DNA of 64,000 nucleotides from Acidobacteriota bacterium (GTDB taxonomy: Bacteria > Acidobacteriota > Terriglobia > Bryobacterales > Bryobacteraceae). Within the stretch, counting starts at the first letter, position 1, and every line of letters starts with the position of its first letter. Shown here piece by piece: positions 1 through 9,011 of this stretch. The DNA lies in NCBI GenBank assembly GCA_025352795.1, contig JANXSF010000127.1, positions 1 to 64,000 on the forward strand. The letters are read 5' to 3'. The translations under genes were made by a program, and so were the position numbers. Under the pieces are notes generated by a model. That model saw only the letters and a program-made list of their open reading frames with translations, was not told the origin of the DNA and searched no databases.

Positions 1-134
1 ACATCCTGATCGATTCGTCCGTAGGCCGCCTGTCCCGCTGCCCCTTCCCAAGGAGGTCTGGATCAACAAACCACTAAGCTCAGACGAAAATACTCACTAA
101 ACTCCAACAGGGAGTGTCTCACTATCATTGACAC
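1..134 (+). mobile_element. 3' end of an IS3-family insertion sequence (partial)
   Basis: The window opens inside an open frame whose C-terminus resembles the tail of IS3-family OrfB integrases. About 14 bases after its stop come GTGTC (114-118) and GACAC (130-134), a short inverted pair that may lie in the terminal repeat of the element. The true edge cannot be fixed because the other end lies outside the window. Identification rests on motif memory, not on a database match. Confidence 0.5.
2..100 (+). CDS. IS3-type transposase (OrfB), C-terminal fragment
   Basis: Frame 2 is open from the window edge to the TAA at 98-100 and encodes 32 residues beginning HPDRFV and including LPKEVWINKP. Many IS3-family OrfB transposases end in a similar way: HPERFV, a proline-rich spacer, then LP..xWINPP. 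The integrase core with its DDE residues would lie upstream, outside the window. It is unknown whether the full element is intact. The repeat-like sequence just downstream supports this being the end of an insertion sequence. Confidence 0.55.
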   Translation, partial: HPDRFVRRPPVPLPLPKEVWINKPLSSDENTH

Positions 135-425
135 GCGCCGTCCAATCCATACCGAGGGTAGAGTTTCCTTGCATCCGAACTGGCAAGACCATTTCTTAAG
201 CCAACACTTTTACAATATTGCAATGGAATCGTAATCGGGATTTTGCGTGGGCGGTGTTAAGCTTGTGTATAAGGTCTTTGTGAAACGAACCCTGGCTTCA
301 GTAGTTCAGGAATTGACGCTTTTAACCGTCCCCTGTTGCGACACAGGCCTTTGCGCTAGACCGCTCAGTCTCTAGTGCTTTTCGGATTCACGAATCGCTA
401 AAGTTTACCTTAAAGGAGTTGCCTA
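101..425. other. Intergenic region upstream of the TonB receptor
   Basis: No supportable gene was found between the transposase tail and the receptor start. The first part probably holds the end of the insertion sequence. The rest should carry the receptor's promoter and leader, but I could not pick a convincing -35/-10 pair. The only clear signal is the AAAGGAG ribosome binding site just before the ATG at 426. Confidence 0.5.
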
Positions 426-3400
426 ATGCCCAAACAAATTCCCAGGCTATTGAAGAGCAGGACTACCCTGCTTGCTGCCGCGTGCAGTCTGATGTTTTCC
501 GTTAGCCTCAGCGCGCAAAATAGCGCAGGCTTGTCCAGTATTACCGGAACCGTTCTGGATCAATCCGGTGCCGCCATTCCCGATGCGAAGGTGGTTGTTG
601 ATAATCCGTCCAAGGGTCTGCACCGTGAATTGATGACCAATCGCTCTGGCTTGTTCAGTGCCCCTGCACTTGTTCCTGGAGAAGGCTATCAGGTAAGTGT
701 TACTAAAGAAGGTTTCAACAAATACGAAGTGAAGAACATTGAATTGGCTGTGGGACAGACCATGAATTTGGCTCCATCGCTAACGGTGGGTTCAACTGTC
801 ACTAATGTGGAAGTGAACACGGAAGCGCCACTGGTAGAAAGCACAAAGACAGATGTTTCCATGGTGATTGGCAGCCGCCAGCTTTTGGAACTGCCTATCA
901 ACGGTCGCCGTGTAGATAGTTTTGTTGTGAATACGCCTGGCGCGACATTTGATGGTGCGTTCGGCCTGCTGACCTTCCGCGGCAATCCTGGTGGCAACAC
1001 CTTCCTTACCGATGGCAACGATACCACCAATCAGTGGTACGGTGAAAACGCCGGGCGCACACGTACCTACAATATCTCGCAAGACGCTGTTCAGGAATTT
1101 CAAGTTGTGTCGGCAGGCGGTTCGGCGGAATATGGCCGGGCTTCTGGCGGCGTTGTCAATACTGTTACCCGCAGCGGAAGCAACGATCTGCATGGAACAG
1201 CTTATTGGTTTTTCACCAACCGCACCCTGCGCGCAACTGATCCTTACAACCCCGGCATTAACCCGCCAGAGTGGAGACATCAAGCTGGTGCCAGCATTGG
1301 TGGACCGGCAAAGAAAGACAAGCTGTTTTACTTCTTCAATGGTGAATTGCAGCGCCGTAATTTCCCCATTTCCTCCAGCAATATTTCCAATTTGAGTTTG
1401 TTCGATATTAAGGGCAACTACGTTCCCGGCAACTGTGTAGCGCCAGCCACTGCAACCCAGTGCAACAATGCCGTTGCTTACTTAGGTACGCGTGTAGCAC
1501 CACAATTGATTCCCCGCACAGCCGACGTCAACCTGATGTTCGCCAAGGTGGATTACCGCCTTAACGACAAAAACAGTTTCACCACCAGTCTGAACTATTT
1601 GGACTTCCGCTCTCCTAACGGCATTCAAACGCAGCCATCGCTTACTACTGGCGCGGGCATTGGCAACAACGCTGATACCAACGTGTTTGACCGTACACTG
1701 AAGGTTGGTCTGACCAGTGTGCTAACTTCCAGCATGTTGAACGAAGCCCGCTTCGGCCTGTTCAAGGATCGCCAATATGATCCGGCCAGCCCCAGCCTGT
1801 TACCCAGCATCGGCCCCATTGGCTTAAGCATTGGAGCGCTTGGCAATGTAGGTTATGCAACCGGCTATCCAAGGTTGAATCCCAGTGAATTGCGGCTTTC
1901 TTTTGCTGATACTCTCTCCTACATCGTCAATTCACATAGTTTCAAATTTGGGTTTGAATTCGCTAATATTGAGGACTATCAAAAGCAACTCTCCAACCGT
2001 TATGGCACCTATGCCTACGCTAACCTGACAGCGTTCGCCCAGGATTATACAAATCTTGACGGCGGTAAACGTTGGCAGTCTTACACACAGCTCTTTGGAA
2101 ATCCCATTGTGGACATCACCTTGAAAGAGGTTTCCTTCTTCGCCCAGGACCAATGGAAGGTGACCCCAAAATTGACCATCACGCCGGGTGTCCGTTACGA
2201 GCATACTTCCCTGCCTCAGCCCACCCAAGTGAACTCCGTTTATCCGCAAACAGGCGTGATCCCCAATAATACGGGCAGCGTGGCTCCGCGGCTTGGCATC
2301 GCCTATGGCTGGAATCCTAAGACGGTATTTCGCGCTGGTTATGGCCTGTATTACAACCGCATGCCTGCTTCCACCATTGGCAATTTATTCGTGCAAAATG
2401 GCCTGTATCAACCTTCCTTTCGCTTGAACGGAACAACCGCAGCACAACTTGCTGGTGGCCCGGTGTTCCCAAGTCCACTTGGAACCGCACCTACTTCCGT
2501 TGCGGGAACTGCATCTATTTCCTTTGCCGATAAGGATTTCCGTAATGCTTATTCCCAACAATTGGATGTTGCCATTGAGCGACAATTGAGCAAGAATTTG
2601 GGAGTCACTGTTTCCTACATTTGGAGCCGTGGACTCCATATCATCTCCGGTCGCGATATCAATGCCGCCGAACCGACGTCTAGCTACACTTATGCGGTTT
2701 TGGACAAGAGCAATAACCGTGTAGGTTCCTACACTGCACCGTTGTACACAACTCGCGTCAACCCTGCTTATGGACAGATTACGCTGGTTGATTCCAGTTT
2801 GAATAGCTATTACAACGGCCTGATTGTTCAGGTGAACAAGAAGTTCAGCGGCTGGTTCCAAGCCAATGCCTCCTACACCTGGAGCCATGCTATTGACTAC
2901 AATGTTGGCGGTGGTGGAAACGCCATTTTCTCGCCGGGAATCTCCAGTGTCATCAATGGCAACTATCGCGGAGAAAAGGATTCGTCGTCCACCGATCAGC
3001 GCCATCGTCTTTCGGTCAGCGCAGTCATGCAGCCCAAATTCATGAAGAACGATAGTCTGCTGGCCAAGAACCTGATCAATAACTGGACACTATCTATCAT
3101 CTCCACATTCGCTTCCGCGCAGGCTCTTCCAGCAACCGTGAATGTCACAACCACACCTGCTGGCGTGCTGAACAACAGCCGCTTAACTGGATTGGGCGGC
3201 CCGTCTCGCGTGCCGTTTGAACCCATTGCGCAAGTGGCCATTGATCAGATCTACCGTACCGATGCCCGTCTTACCCGCAACCTTTATTTGGGAGAACGCC
3301 TGAAGGCTTCCCTTTTCTTTGAAGCCTTCAACGTCTTCAACACGCCACTGGTCAGCGGTTCCGGGCCGCGCAACTTCACCAAGTACACAACCACTCGTCT

Positions 3401-3521
3401 AGCCGATGGCACCATTGGACTCACTCCTTTCCTGGGCTTTAATCAGCCGTTGCAAGGTCAGTTAGCAGGTGGAGAAAATTCAGCTCGTCGTGCGCAAGTG
3501 GCAGTTCGTTTCACGTTCTAA
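426..3521 (+). CDS. Oar-type TonB-dependent receptor with carboxypeptidase-like regulatory domain
   Basis: This is a 1031-residue outer-membrane protein. The order is: signal peptide (about residues 1-30, ending near SLSAQ); a carboxypeptidase-regulatory-like Ig domain (about 36-120, with SSITGTVLDQSGAAIPDAKV); a plug domain (about 130-255, with LELPINGR and GRASGGVVNTVTRSG); then a long beta-barrel ending in the aromatic residue of VAVRFTF, as expected for Bam-assembled barrels. Such Oar/CarboxypepD_reg receptors are greatly expanded in Acidobacteria and are thought to import oligomeric or bulky organic substrates using TonB energy. The ATG has a good Shine-Dalgarno (AAAGGAG). The gene stands alone between a probable insertion-sequence end and a strong terminator. 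The substrate cannot be inferred. Confidence 0.92.
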   Translation: MPKQIPRLLKSRTTLLAAACSLMFSVSLSAQNSAGLSSITGTVLDQSGAAIPDAKVVVDNPSKGLHRELMTNRSGLFSAPALVPGEGYQVSVTKEGFNKYEVKNIELAVGQTMNLAPSLTVGSTVTNVEVNTEAPLVESTKTDVSMVIGSRQLLELPINGRRVDSFVVNTPGATFDGAFGLLTFRGNPGGNTFLTDGNDTTNQWYGENAGRTRTYNISQDAVQEFQVVSAGGSAEYGRASGGVVNTVTRSGSNDLHGTAYWFFTNRTLRATDPYNPGINPPEWRHQAGASIGGPAKKDKLFYFFNGELQRRNFPISSSNISNLSLFDIKGNYVPGNCVAPATATQCNNAVAYLGTRVAPQLIPRTADVNLMFAKVDYRLNDKNSFTTSLNYLDFRSPNGIQTQPSLTTGAGIGNNADTNVFDRTLKVGLTSVLTSSMLNEARFGLFKDRQYDPASPSLLPSIGPIGLSIGALGNVGYATGYPRLNPSELRLSFADTLSYIVNSHSFKFGFEFANIEDYQKQLSNRYGTYAYANLTAFAQDYTNLDGGKRWQSYTQLFGNPIVDITLKEVSFFAQDQWKVTPKLTITPGVRYEHTSLPQPTQVNSVYPQTGVIPNNTGSVAPRLGIAYGWNPKTVFRAGYGLYYNRMPASTIGNLFVQNGLYQPSFRLNGTTAAQLAGGPVFPSPLGTAPTSVAGTASISFADKDFRNAYSQQLDVAIERQLSKNLGVTVSYIWSRGLHIISGRDINAAEPTSSYTYAVLDKSNNRVGSYTAPLYTTRVNPAYGQITLVDSSLNSYYNGLIVQVNKKFSGWFQANASYTWSHAIDYNVGGGGNAIFSPGISSVINGNYRGEKDSSSTDQRHRLSVSAVMQPKFMKNDSLLAKNLINNWTLSIISTFASAQALPATVNVTTTPAGVLNNSRLTGLGGPSRVPFEPIAQVAIDQIYRTDARLTRNLYLGERLKASLFFEAFNVFNTPLVSGSGPRNFTKYTTTRLADGTIGLTPFLGFNQPLQGQLAGGENSARRAQVAVRFTF

Positions 3522-3542
3522 CACTTCGCTAATAACCGAACC

Positions 3543-3580
3543 AAAAACCGACCAGGGCTCCAAACCCTGGTCGGTTTTTT
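3543..3580 (+). terminator. Rho-independent terminator of the TonB receptor gene
   Basis: A perfect 10-bp GC-rich stem (CCGACCAGGG, 3548-3557, pairing with CCCTGGTCGG, 3565-3574) has a 7-base loop and is flanked by AAAAA on the left and TTTTTT on the right. It lies 22 bases after the receptor stop codon. This is the clearest intrinsic terminator in the window. Confidence 0.95.
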
Positions 3581-4063
3581 ATGGAATGCATCCTAACTTG
3601 TTCTTATCAGAACTTGAAAATATTATGGGATTGGCGGCAGTCCTCCACAAAAAGTGCCTACCTGCCGATATAGAGCTGGTAATGCGACACTTTCGATTGA
3701 TATCCATGGCGACGATTTGCTGTCTGAACTTGTCCGCTCAAGTTCCAAAAATTACCATTGACCAGGGTTATTTAAGTAAGAACCCATCCATTGGCTCCAA
3801 AGCCCATGGATTTCCATGTTAGTTGGGATAGTTTGTTGGAAATTAGGGTGAAAACTTCGCTCGCAAGCGAGCGGGCCGAGCCGCCTAGCTGGCTTTTCTC
3901 ACACCTTCGAGCGCTTAGGAAACTTTTGGAATTGGAAAAACTACATAACGTTGAGCAGGGTTGAATGCCAGATAAAATGGCCTTCAGCTTTCGTGGGGGG
4001 AAAGACTAATCACCTAGTCAAGGAGGCTTGCCCTACTCAACCACCCAACTTCGGGATTCAGCT
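3581..4063. other. Non-coding region with a small palindrome
   Basis: No convincing gene was found here. A short open frame that begins inside the receptor gene and reads to 3822 has no recognisable domain and runs through the terminator. A 7-bp perfect inverted repeat, CGCTCGC-AA-GCGAGCG (3858-3873), followed by GGGCCGAGCCG, may be a decayed relative of the larger palindrome at 9012-9093; that link is a guess. The region separates two convergent genes. Confidence 0.4.
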
Positions 4064-5188
4064 TTAACTGATTTTAAGCCTGGAACGGCAAGCGATGGCG
4101 GCCCCTCCAGCGGCCAGAAAGGCTAGCAGCGTCGCTGGTTCTGGTGTTGTGACGGGTAGCGATCCAGATGGGCCGATTGTCGACTTCAATGGATCTAATC
4201 GGAAAGCTGTGCGCATGCCGTTGTAAGTTCCTACTCCCACTATTTGTCCTTGGTCGTTGATGTCGTAAGCCTGCTCCAGCGTCCAGCCGGAGTTGTTGAG
4301 CAGGTAGGCATTCAGGTCGATCAGTGCTCCATTGCGGAATAAAAACGCACGATTCAGTCCATCGGCATTGTCAGAATAGCCAACCACGTCGTTCACATTA
4401 TTGAGCCCGTAAGCATAACTATTTCCGCCTCCTAAGGTACCCAGGTCAGCGATGATGCCTCCCATGGAACGAAACGCGTGGGTCCAGCCATAGGGGATTT
4501 GGGAACTGCCAATAACGGTTCCCGCATCATTGATATCCAGTGCGTTGCTATTGCGGCCACCCAATGAGCCGATTTGCTGCATGCCGCCACTGGCCGTCCA
4601 AATGAAAGCACGAAAGGCTCCCGTGGAATTGGTTGCCGTACCCACGATCTGCCCGGTGTTGTTGATGGAAGTTGCCGAGCTCCAGTCGCCTCCGGGCAGC
4701 AGGCCCAGTGCTTGCATTTGCGATCCATTCCAGAAAAACGCTTCTGCATGTCCATCGGCAAATTGAGACGTGCCCACCAATTGGCCAAGGTTGTTGAGAC
4801 CGGAAGAGGAGCCTTCTGTTCCCCCAAAGTTCGATAAGTAATGATCCACACTGTTCCAGTAAGTGGCCTGTGCCCTTGAACCAAAAAAAGTAGTGCCCGC
4901 CACGAATCCACTCTCGTTGATGCGGGCACCACTGCTCATGAACGCTCCATTGCCCAACGGCAAAGCCGTCATTACAAAGCCGTCATGAAGGAAAGCAATT
5001 TCCTGACCAGAAGCGGTGGTGGCCATTCCAGTTACGGCGCCGTGATTGTTGATCGAATAGGCCGTGCTGGATGTGCTCCCCAGAGTCCCCAAGCTTGTGA
5101 TGCGGTACGTCGGAACAATCACCGACGCATTCATTGATGGCGAGATGCCAACAACTGCCAGGGTCATCAGAATACTGATTCGCTGCAA
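4064..5188 (-). CDS. HAF-repeat extracellular protein with PEP-CTERM sorting signal
   Basis: The 374-residue product has an N-terminal signal peptide, then about six tandem HAF-type repeats with the pattern LGTLGG..S.A.sINn.GqvVG.....G...AFlw (for example GDWSSATSINNTGQIVGTA). It ends with TTPEPATLLAFLAAGG, a hydrophobic stretch and a basic tail (RSRLK). That is a PEP-CTERM tripartite signal, read by an exosortase for export and processing at the cell surface. No exosortase gene is in the window. The TTG start is favoured because AAGGAG lies 7 bases upstream and the signal peptide begins there. The gene is monocistronic and faces the terminator of the receptor gene. Its function is unknown; HAF repeats probably form a propeller or solenoid. 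Confidence 0.85.
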   Translation of the reverse strand: MQRISILMTLAVVGISPSMNASVIVPTYRITSLGTLGSTSSTAYSINNHGAVTGMATTASGQEIAFLHDGFVMTALPLGNGAFMSSGARINESGFVAGTTFFGSRAQATYWNSVDHYLSNFGGTEGSSSGLNNLGQLVGTSQFADGHAEAFFWNGSQMQALGLLPGGDWSSATSINNTGQIVGTATNSTGAFRAFIWTASGGMQQIGSLGGRNSNALDINDAGTVIGSSQIPYGWTHAFRSMGGIIADLGTLGGGNSYAYGLNNVNDVVGYSDNADGLNRAFLFRNGALIDLNAYLLNNSGWTLEQAYDINDQGQIVGVGTYNGMRTAFRLDPLKSTIGPSGSLPVTTPEPATLLAFLAAGGAAIACRSRLKIS

Positions 5189-5342
5189 GGGAAGCTCCTT
5201 AGGTTTGGATGAGTAGAGTATGACATTTGAGGTGTTGGAAAACGGGTCAGATAAATCCTTTGAACCGGTCCAATTTCAGGAGTGAGATAAAAGTAATCGG
5301 CCTAATTCGTTGGGGTTAGAATAGGCGACGTGTACGGGTGGG

Positions 5343-6797
5343 TTGGGATGGTATGATGCTCCACTAGTGTCTGAGAATACCCCGCAGTCGCCGAAACGCC
5401 GGATCGCTTCGTTCGCCATCCTCATTGCTGTATATCTTATTTTTTCCTACTTGATTCCTAAGCCAGCCAGTATGAAGCCGGAAGGCTGGCACTTTACAGG
5501 ATTGTTCATCGCCATGGTACTGGGCTTGGTTCTGGAGCCTATGCCCGGCGGCGCATTTGTTTTGCTGTGCGTCACAGTCTCAACCATTGTGGGAGGCATC
5601 CCCATCACCAAGGCTTTGGCCGGTTACGCCGATACTACGGTTTGGCTGGTGATGGCGGCATTTTTCATTTCACGAGCCCTGATCAACACTGGTCTGGCCC
5701 GACGCATTGCGTTGTTTTTTGTGCGCATTTTTGGACGCACTTCCATTGGGGTCACTTACGCATTGGCGCTATCTGATTTTTCACTAGCGGGCATTATTCC
5801 ATCGAATGGAGCACGATCCGGTGGCGTTGTCCTGCCCATTGTGCGCTCTATTGCAGAGCTGTATGGGTCGTCACCAGGGCCTACTGCGGATGTATTGGGA
5901 CGCTATTTGATGATGGCGGTTTACCAGAGCATCTGCGTCACCTGTGCAATGTTTTTTACGGGACAGGCATCCAACCCATTGGCCGCCGGAATGGCCAAAG
6001 AGCTTGGCTACACCATGACCGTAGGGGGCTGGTTTATGGCAGGAATTGTCCCTGGCATGGTGTCCCTGGCGGTAATTCCCTGGGTGGTTATGCGCATGTC
6101 TCCACCGACGATTCGGAAGACTCCGGCTGCTCGTCAATTTGCCATGGAACAACTAAAAGCCATGGGTGGCATGACCGGGCATGAAAAGATTCTCTCCGCT
6201 GTATTTGTTGCGGTCTGTTACCTGTGGGTTTCTAAAGGAAGCTGGCACAACCTGGACATCACAATTACAGCCCTGCTGGGATGTTGTGCCTTGCTGTTGA
6301 CCGGGGTGTTGAAGTGGGAGGATGTACGCAGTGAAAAAACGGCTTGGGACATGTTCATCTGGTATGGCGGATTAGTGAACCTGGGCAAGATTTTGAATGA
6401 GACTGGAGTCACCACGGAGCTGGCCAAAGGGGTGGTTGGCGTGTTTGGATCGCAACCCTGGCCCATTCTTTTTGCCGCCGCCTTGTTGATTTATTTTTAT
6501 GTGCATTACGGATTGGCCAGCATCACCGCGCATCTGCTGGCCATGTATACGCCCTTTGTGGCAGTGCTGAAAGCGCAAGGCGCACCCATTGGATTGGTCT
6601 GTTATGCCTTTGCTTGTTTCGTAAATTTATCGGCGGGGCTAACGCACTATGGAACCACGCCATCGCCCATGTTCTTTGCCCATGACTATGTAAGTTTCAA
6701 GGATTGGTGGCGGGTGGGATTTGTGGTCTCGCTGGTGAACTTGTTGATCTGGTCTACCATTGGCTTCGGTTGGTGGAAGCTGATTGGCATTTGGTAA
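5343..6797 (+). CDS. DASS-family (SLC13-like) anion:sodium symporter
   Basis: This is an integral membrane transporter of about 484 residues and roughly 12 hydrophobic segments, resembling the CitT/SODiT branch that moves C4-dicarboxylates, 2-oxoglutarate or citrate. Two family hallmarks are visible: the first hairpin motif with SNGARSGGVVLPI and the second with LTHYGTTPSPMFF. These sit where DASS proteins bind carboxylate and sodium. The start is uncertain. The TTG at 5343 gives the full frame, whereas the GTG at 5367 gives MSENTPQSPKRR, a plausible short cytoplasmic tail before the first helix. Neither has a strong Shine-Dalgarno. The stop overlaps the acylphosphatase start by one base (TAATG), so the two are probably co-translated. 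Confidence 0.85.
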   Translation: MGWYDAPLVSENTPQSPKRRIASFAILIAVYLIFSYLIPKPASMKPEGWHFTGLFIAMVLGLVLEPMPGGAFVLLCVTVSTIVGGIPITKALAGYADTTVWLVMAAFFISRALINTGLARRIALFFVRIFGRTSIGVTYALALSDFSLAGIIPSNGARSGGVVLPIVRSIAELYGSSPGPTADVLGRYLMMAVYQSICVTCAMFFTGQASNPLAAGMAKELGYTMTVGGWFMAGIVPGMVSLAVIPWVVMRMSPPTIRKTPAARQFAMEQLKAMGGMTGHEKILSAVFVAVCYLWVSKGSWHNLDITITALLGCCALLLTGVLKWEDVRSEKTAWDMFIWYGGLVNLGKILNETGVTTELAKGVVGVFGSQPWPILFAAALLIYFYVHYGLASITAHLLAMYTPFVAVLKAQGAPIGLVCYAFACFVNLSAGLTHYGTTPSPMFFAHDYVSFKDWWRVGFVVSLVNLLIWSTIGFGWWKLIGIW

Positions 6798-7078
6798 TGG
6801 CTATGATTCTGGCACGTCGTTATGTGATTCACGGGCGGGTTCAAGGGGTTGGCTATCGCTACTTTGCCCAGAAGCAGGCGTCCTGTTTAGGCGTCAAGGG
6901 GTATGCACGGAATCTGGATGACGGATCGGTTGAAGTGTACGCCATGGGGTCGGCAGATGCTTTGCTGGAACTGGCTGGATGGTTGCGAAAAGGTCCTTTA
7001 TGGGGAGAGGTTCGCCGCATGGAAGAACAGGAAGCAGTAGTGGATTCCAACTTTCAAAACTTTCGCATAGAACGCTAA
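6797..7078 (+). CDS. acyP: Acylphosphatase
   Basis: A 93-residue cytosolic enzyme hydrolysing acyl phosphates such as acetyl phosphate or carbamoyl phosphate. The signature is complete: HGRVQGVGYRYF (the phosphate-binding loop with the catalytic Arg) and GYARNLDDGSVEVYAMG (containing the catalytic Asn). The length matches the family. The ATG at 6797 overlaps the TAA of the transporter gene by one base, so I prefer it to the longer in-frame extension, which only translates transporter sequence. No functional link to the transporter is obvious beyond coupling. Confidence 0.93.
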   Translation: MAMILARRYVIHGRVQGVGYRYFAQKQASCLGVKGYARNLDDGSVEVYAMGSADALLELAGWLRKGPLWGEVRRMEEQEAVVDSNFQNFRIER

Positions 7079-7156
7079 TGGGTCACTTTAAGGATTAAGT
7101 GACTTGCCCTTTCTCGCTGGTACCAATCTCAGGGCGGCTGAACTGGAGGACAAAAA

Positions 7157-7381
7157 ATGAACGTCAAATATGCTGTGATCTTCGAGCAAGCCAAAGCCAA
7201 TTGGGCGGCGTATGTGCCGGATCTGCCGGGCTGTATGACCACAGGCCGCACGTTAGAGGAGACCAAAATAAACATTCGAGAGGCCATCCAAGGCCACTTG
7301 GACACGCTACGGCAATTCGGCTATCCAATTCCCGAACCATCCAGTTTGGCCGGTGAGGTGGAGATAACAACCGCCGCCTAG
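7157..7381 (+). CDS. Lone HicB-like (antitoxin-fold) protein
   Basis: A 74-residue protein with the HicB partial RNase-H-like fold: KYAVIFEQAK..WAAYVPDLPGCMTTGRTLEETKINIREAIQGHL. The PDLPGC and T..EE...I.EAI.GHL features are typical. GGAGGA lies 6 bases before the ATG. No HicA partner is present: only 78 bases separate this gene from the acylphosphatase, and apt follows. There is also no C-terminal helix-turn-helix or ribbon-helix-helix extension. It belongs to the widespread solitary HicB-like proteins, which may act with a toxin elsewhere or have another role. Confidence 0.8.
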   Translation: MNVKYAVIFEQAKANWAAYVPDLPGCMTTGRTLEETKINIREAIQGHLDTLRQFGYPIPEPSSLAGEVEITTAA

Positions 7382-7479
7382 CAAGACGGACACCCCAGTT
7401 TTAATCCCCAGTTTCCCTTCGCCGTGAGTCCGACCACTCAATTCAGAAAGTGAACGCTAATGCTACAATCAAAAACTCT

Positions 7480-7995
7480 ATGAACCATCTGAAATCGCTG
7501 ATCCGAGAAGTGCCCGACTTTCCCAAACCTGGTATCAATTTTTTCGACATTACAACGCTGATGAAAGATCCTGAAGGCCTACGCGAGGTTATGGTGGGGT
7601 TGTCCAATGCTTACCCGGTGCCCGATGTGGATGTGGTGATTGGCATTGAAGCTCGCGGATTTTTCTTTGCGCCTTCCGTTGCCTATTTCATGGGCAAAGG
7701 ATTTGTTCCCGTACGCAAGCCGAAAAAGCTGCCATCGGTGACTGAATCTGTGGAATATGCACTGGAGTATGGAACCGACATTCTGGAAATCCACAAAGAT
7801 GCTGTGTCGCCTGGCCAGCGGGTTTTGATTGTGGATGATGTGTTGGCCACTGGCGGAACGGCATTGGCTGTGGCTCGCCTTGTGAAGCAGTTGGGTGGCA
7901 CGGTGGCTGGTTTCGCGTTTGTATTGGAACTGGATTTTCTGAAAGGACGGGAGCGGCTGGATGGTTTCAAAATCGCTTCGCTTATCCACTACTAA
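7480..7995 (+). CDS. apt: Adenine phosphoribosyltransferase
   Basis: Converts adenine and PRPP to AMP in purine salvage. The PRPP-binding motif [14 protein letters not shown] is intact, and the family sequences [18 protein letters not shown] and [14 protein letters not shown] are present. At 171 residues from the ATG at 7480 it matches the usual family length of about 170-180. A GTG at 7450 would add ten residues with no better ribosome site, so I chose 7480. Its 3' end overlaps the start of ispE by 35 bases, implying coupled expression of the two housekeeping genes. Confidence 0.93.
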   Translation: MNHLKSLIREVPDFPKPGINFFDITTLMKDPEGLREVMVGLSNAYPVPDVDVVIGIEARGFFFAPSVAYFMGKGFVPVRKPKKLPSVTESVEYALEYGTDILEIHKDAVSPGQRVLIVDDVLATGGTALAVARLVKQLGGTVAGFAFVLELDFLKGRERLDGFKIASLIHY

Positions 7996-8938
7996 CGAAT
8001 CGCAAAAATCTACAGTCAGGCTGATTGCCAATGCGAAATTGAACCTTGGGCTGCGCGTACTTTCAAAGCGACCCGATGGCTTTCATGAGCTGCGTACCTT
8101 GTTTCAAACCATCTCCCTGGCCGATTGGATTGACCTGAGTTACCGGCCCTCCCGCGTGCGCGAAATCACGTTGGAAGCGAACTTGGACATTCCGCATAAC
8201 CTGATTGTGCGGGCTGCTCATGCGTTGCTGGATGAAGCCGGCATAGGGGGGCGGATTCATGCCAAGCTCACCAAGCGAATCCCCATGGGTGGTGGGCTGG
8301 GCGGCGGGTCTGCCAATGCCGCTGCCATGTTGTTAGGGCTTCCAGCATTGATGAAAAGACGCATCCCTTTAGCCGTCTTGTCGCGGATTGGTGCGGGGTT
8401 GGGCAGCGACGTTCCCTTCTTCCTACATGGCGGGCGAGCGATTGGGCTGGGGCGAGGAACTGAGCTTTACCCATTGCCCGATGGTCCCAGTGAAGCAGTG
8501 CTGTTGGTGACTCCGGGATTTCCCATTGCAACGCCTGAAGCATATCAAACTATTTCGGCCAATTTAGGAGCGGAATCGGCATCTACTGCCGCATTCGAAG
8601 CGCAAGTTTGGCAAGGGGAAGGGCGTGGATTTTATGGGGATAAGAGAGGGAGTCTGGTCAATGATTTTGAACCTTCCGCATTTGAGCAATTTCCACAATT
8701 AGCTGCGATTCAAAAACGGTTATGGGCAACGGGCGCATCGCCTGCCGGGATGACGGGCAGCGGGTCAACCATGTATGGAATTTATGGATCGAAGCAGGAC
8801 GCGGAATCGGCAGCAGCGAAGCTTCAGCAATGGAAAACTTTGGTGGTGCATACGGTCATACGACGACGGTTTCGGGCAATGTGGTTTAAGCAGTTGGGCA
8901 AGTTTTCCGATGGAGTAATGTGGCCTCCTGCGGTTTGA
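7961..8938 (+). CDS. ispE: 4-diphosphocytidyl-2-C-methyl-D-erythritol kinase
   Basis: GHMP-family kinase of the MEP isoprenoid pathway that phosphorylates CDP-ME. It shows [21 protein letters not shown] (N-terminal substrate region, with the lysine of AKLN and the Asp-Gly-Phe-His block), the ATP loop [27 protein letters not shown] containing the catalytic Asp, and the C-terminal [10 protein letters not shown]. At 325 residues it is slightly long because of an N-terminal segment overlapping apt and a short C-terminal tail. The ATG at 7961 lies inside apt in another frame. A later start near the ANAKLN motif cannot be excluded. There is no other MEP-pathway gene nearby. Confidence 0.92.
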   Translation: MVSKSLRLSTTNESQKSTVRLIANAKLNLGLRVLSKRPDGFHELRTLFQTISLADWIDLSYRPSRVREITLEANLDIPHNLIVRAAHALLDEAGIGGRIHAKLTKRIPMGGGLGGGSANAAAMLLGLPALMKRRIPLAVLSRIGAGLGSDVPFFLHGGRAIGLGRGTELYPLPDGPSEAVLLVTPGFPIATPEAYQTISANLGAESASTAAFEAQVWQGEGRGFYGDKRGSLVNDFEPSAFEQFPQLAAIQKRLWATGASPAGMTGSGSTMYGIYGSKQDAESAAAKLQQWKTLVVHTVIRRRFRAMWFKQLGKFSDGVMWPPAV

Positions 8939-9011
8939 TTGGCGGTAGGAGACAATTCAATGCCGCATAGTTTTCCTTCATCCGCTCCAACCGTTGTTGG
9001 GATTACTGTAG

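Noticed and set aside
792-1283. 163-codon antisense frame in the first TonB receptor
   Set aside because: It lies opposite a well-supported gene and has no motif or ribosome site; typical shadow frame.
3469-3822. 117-codon open frame after the first TonB receptor
   Set aside because: It starts inside the receptor gene, reads through the perfect terminator hairpin, and has no recognisable domain.
7961-8031. Whether ispE should start after the apt stop
   Set aside because: A later start is possible, but the 35-base overlap is consistent with coupled translation and no ATG lies between the apt stop and the ANAKLN motif.
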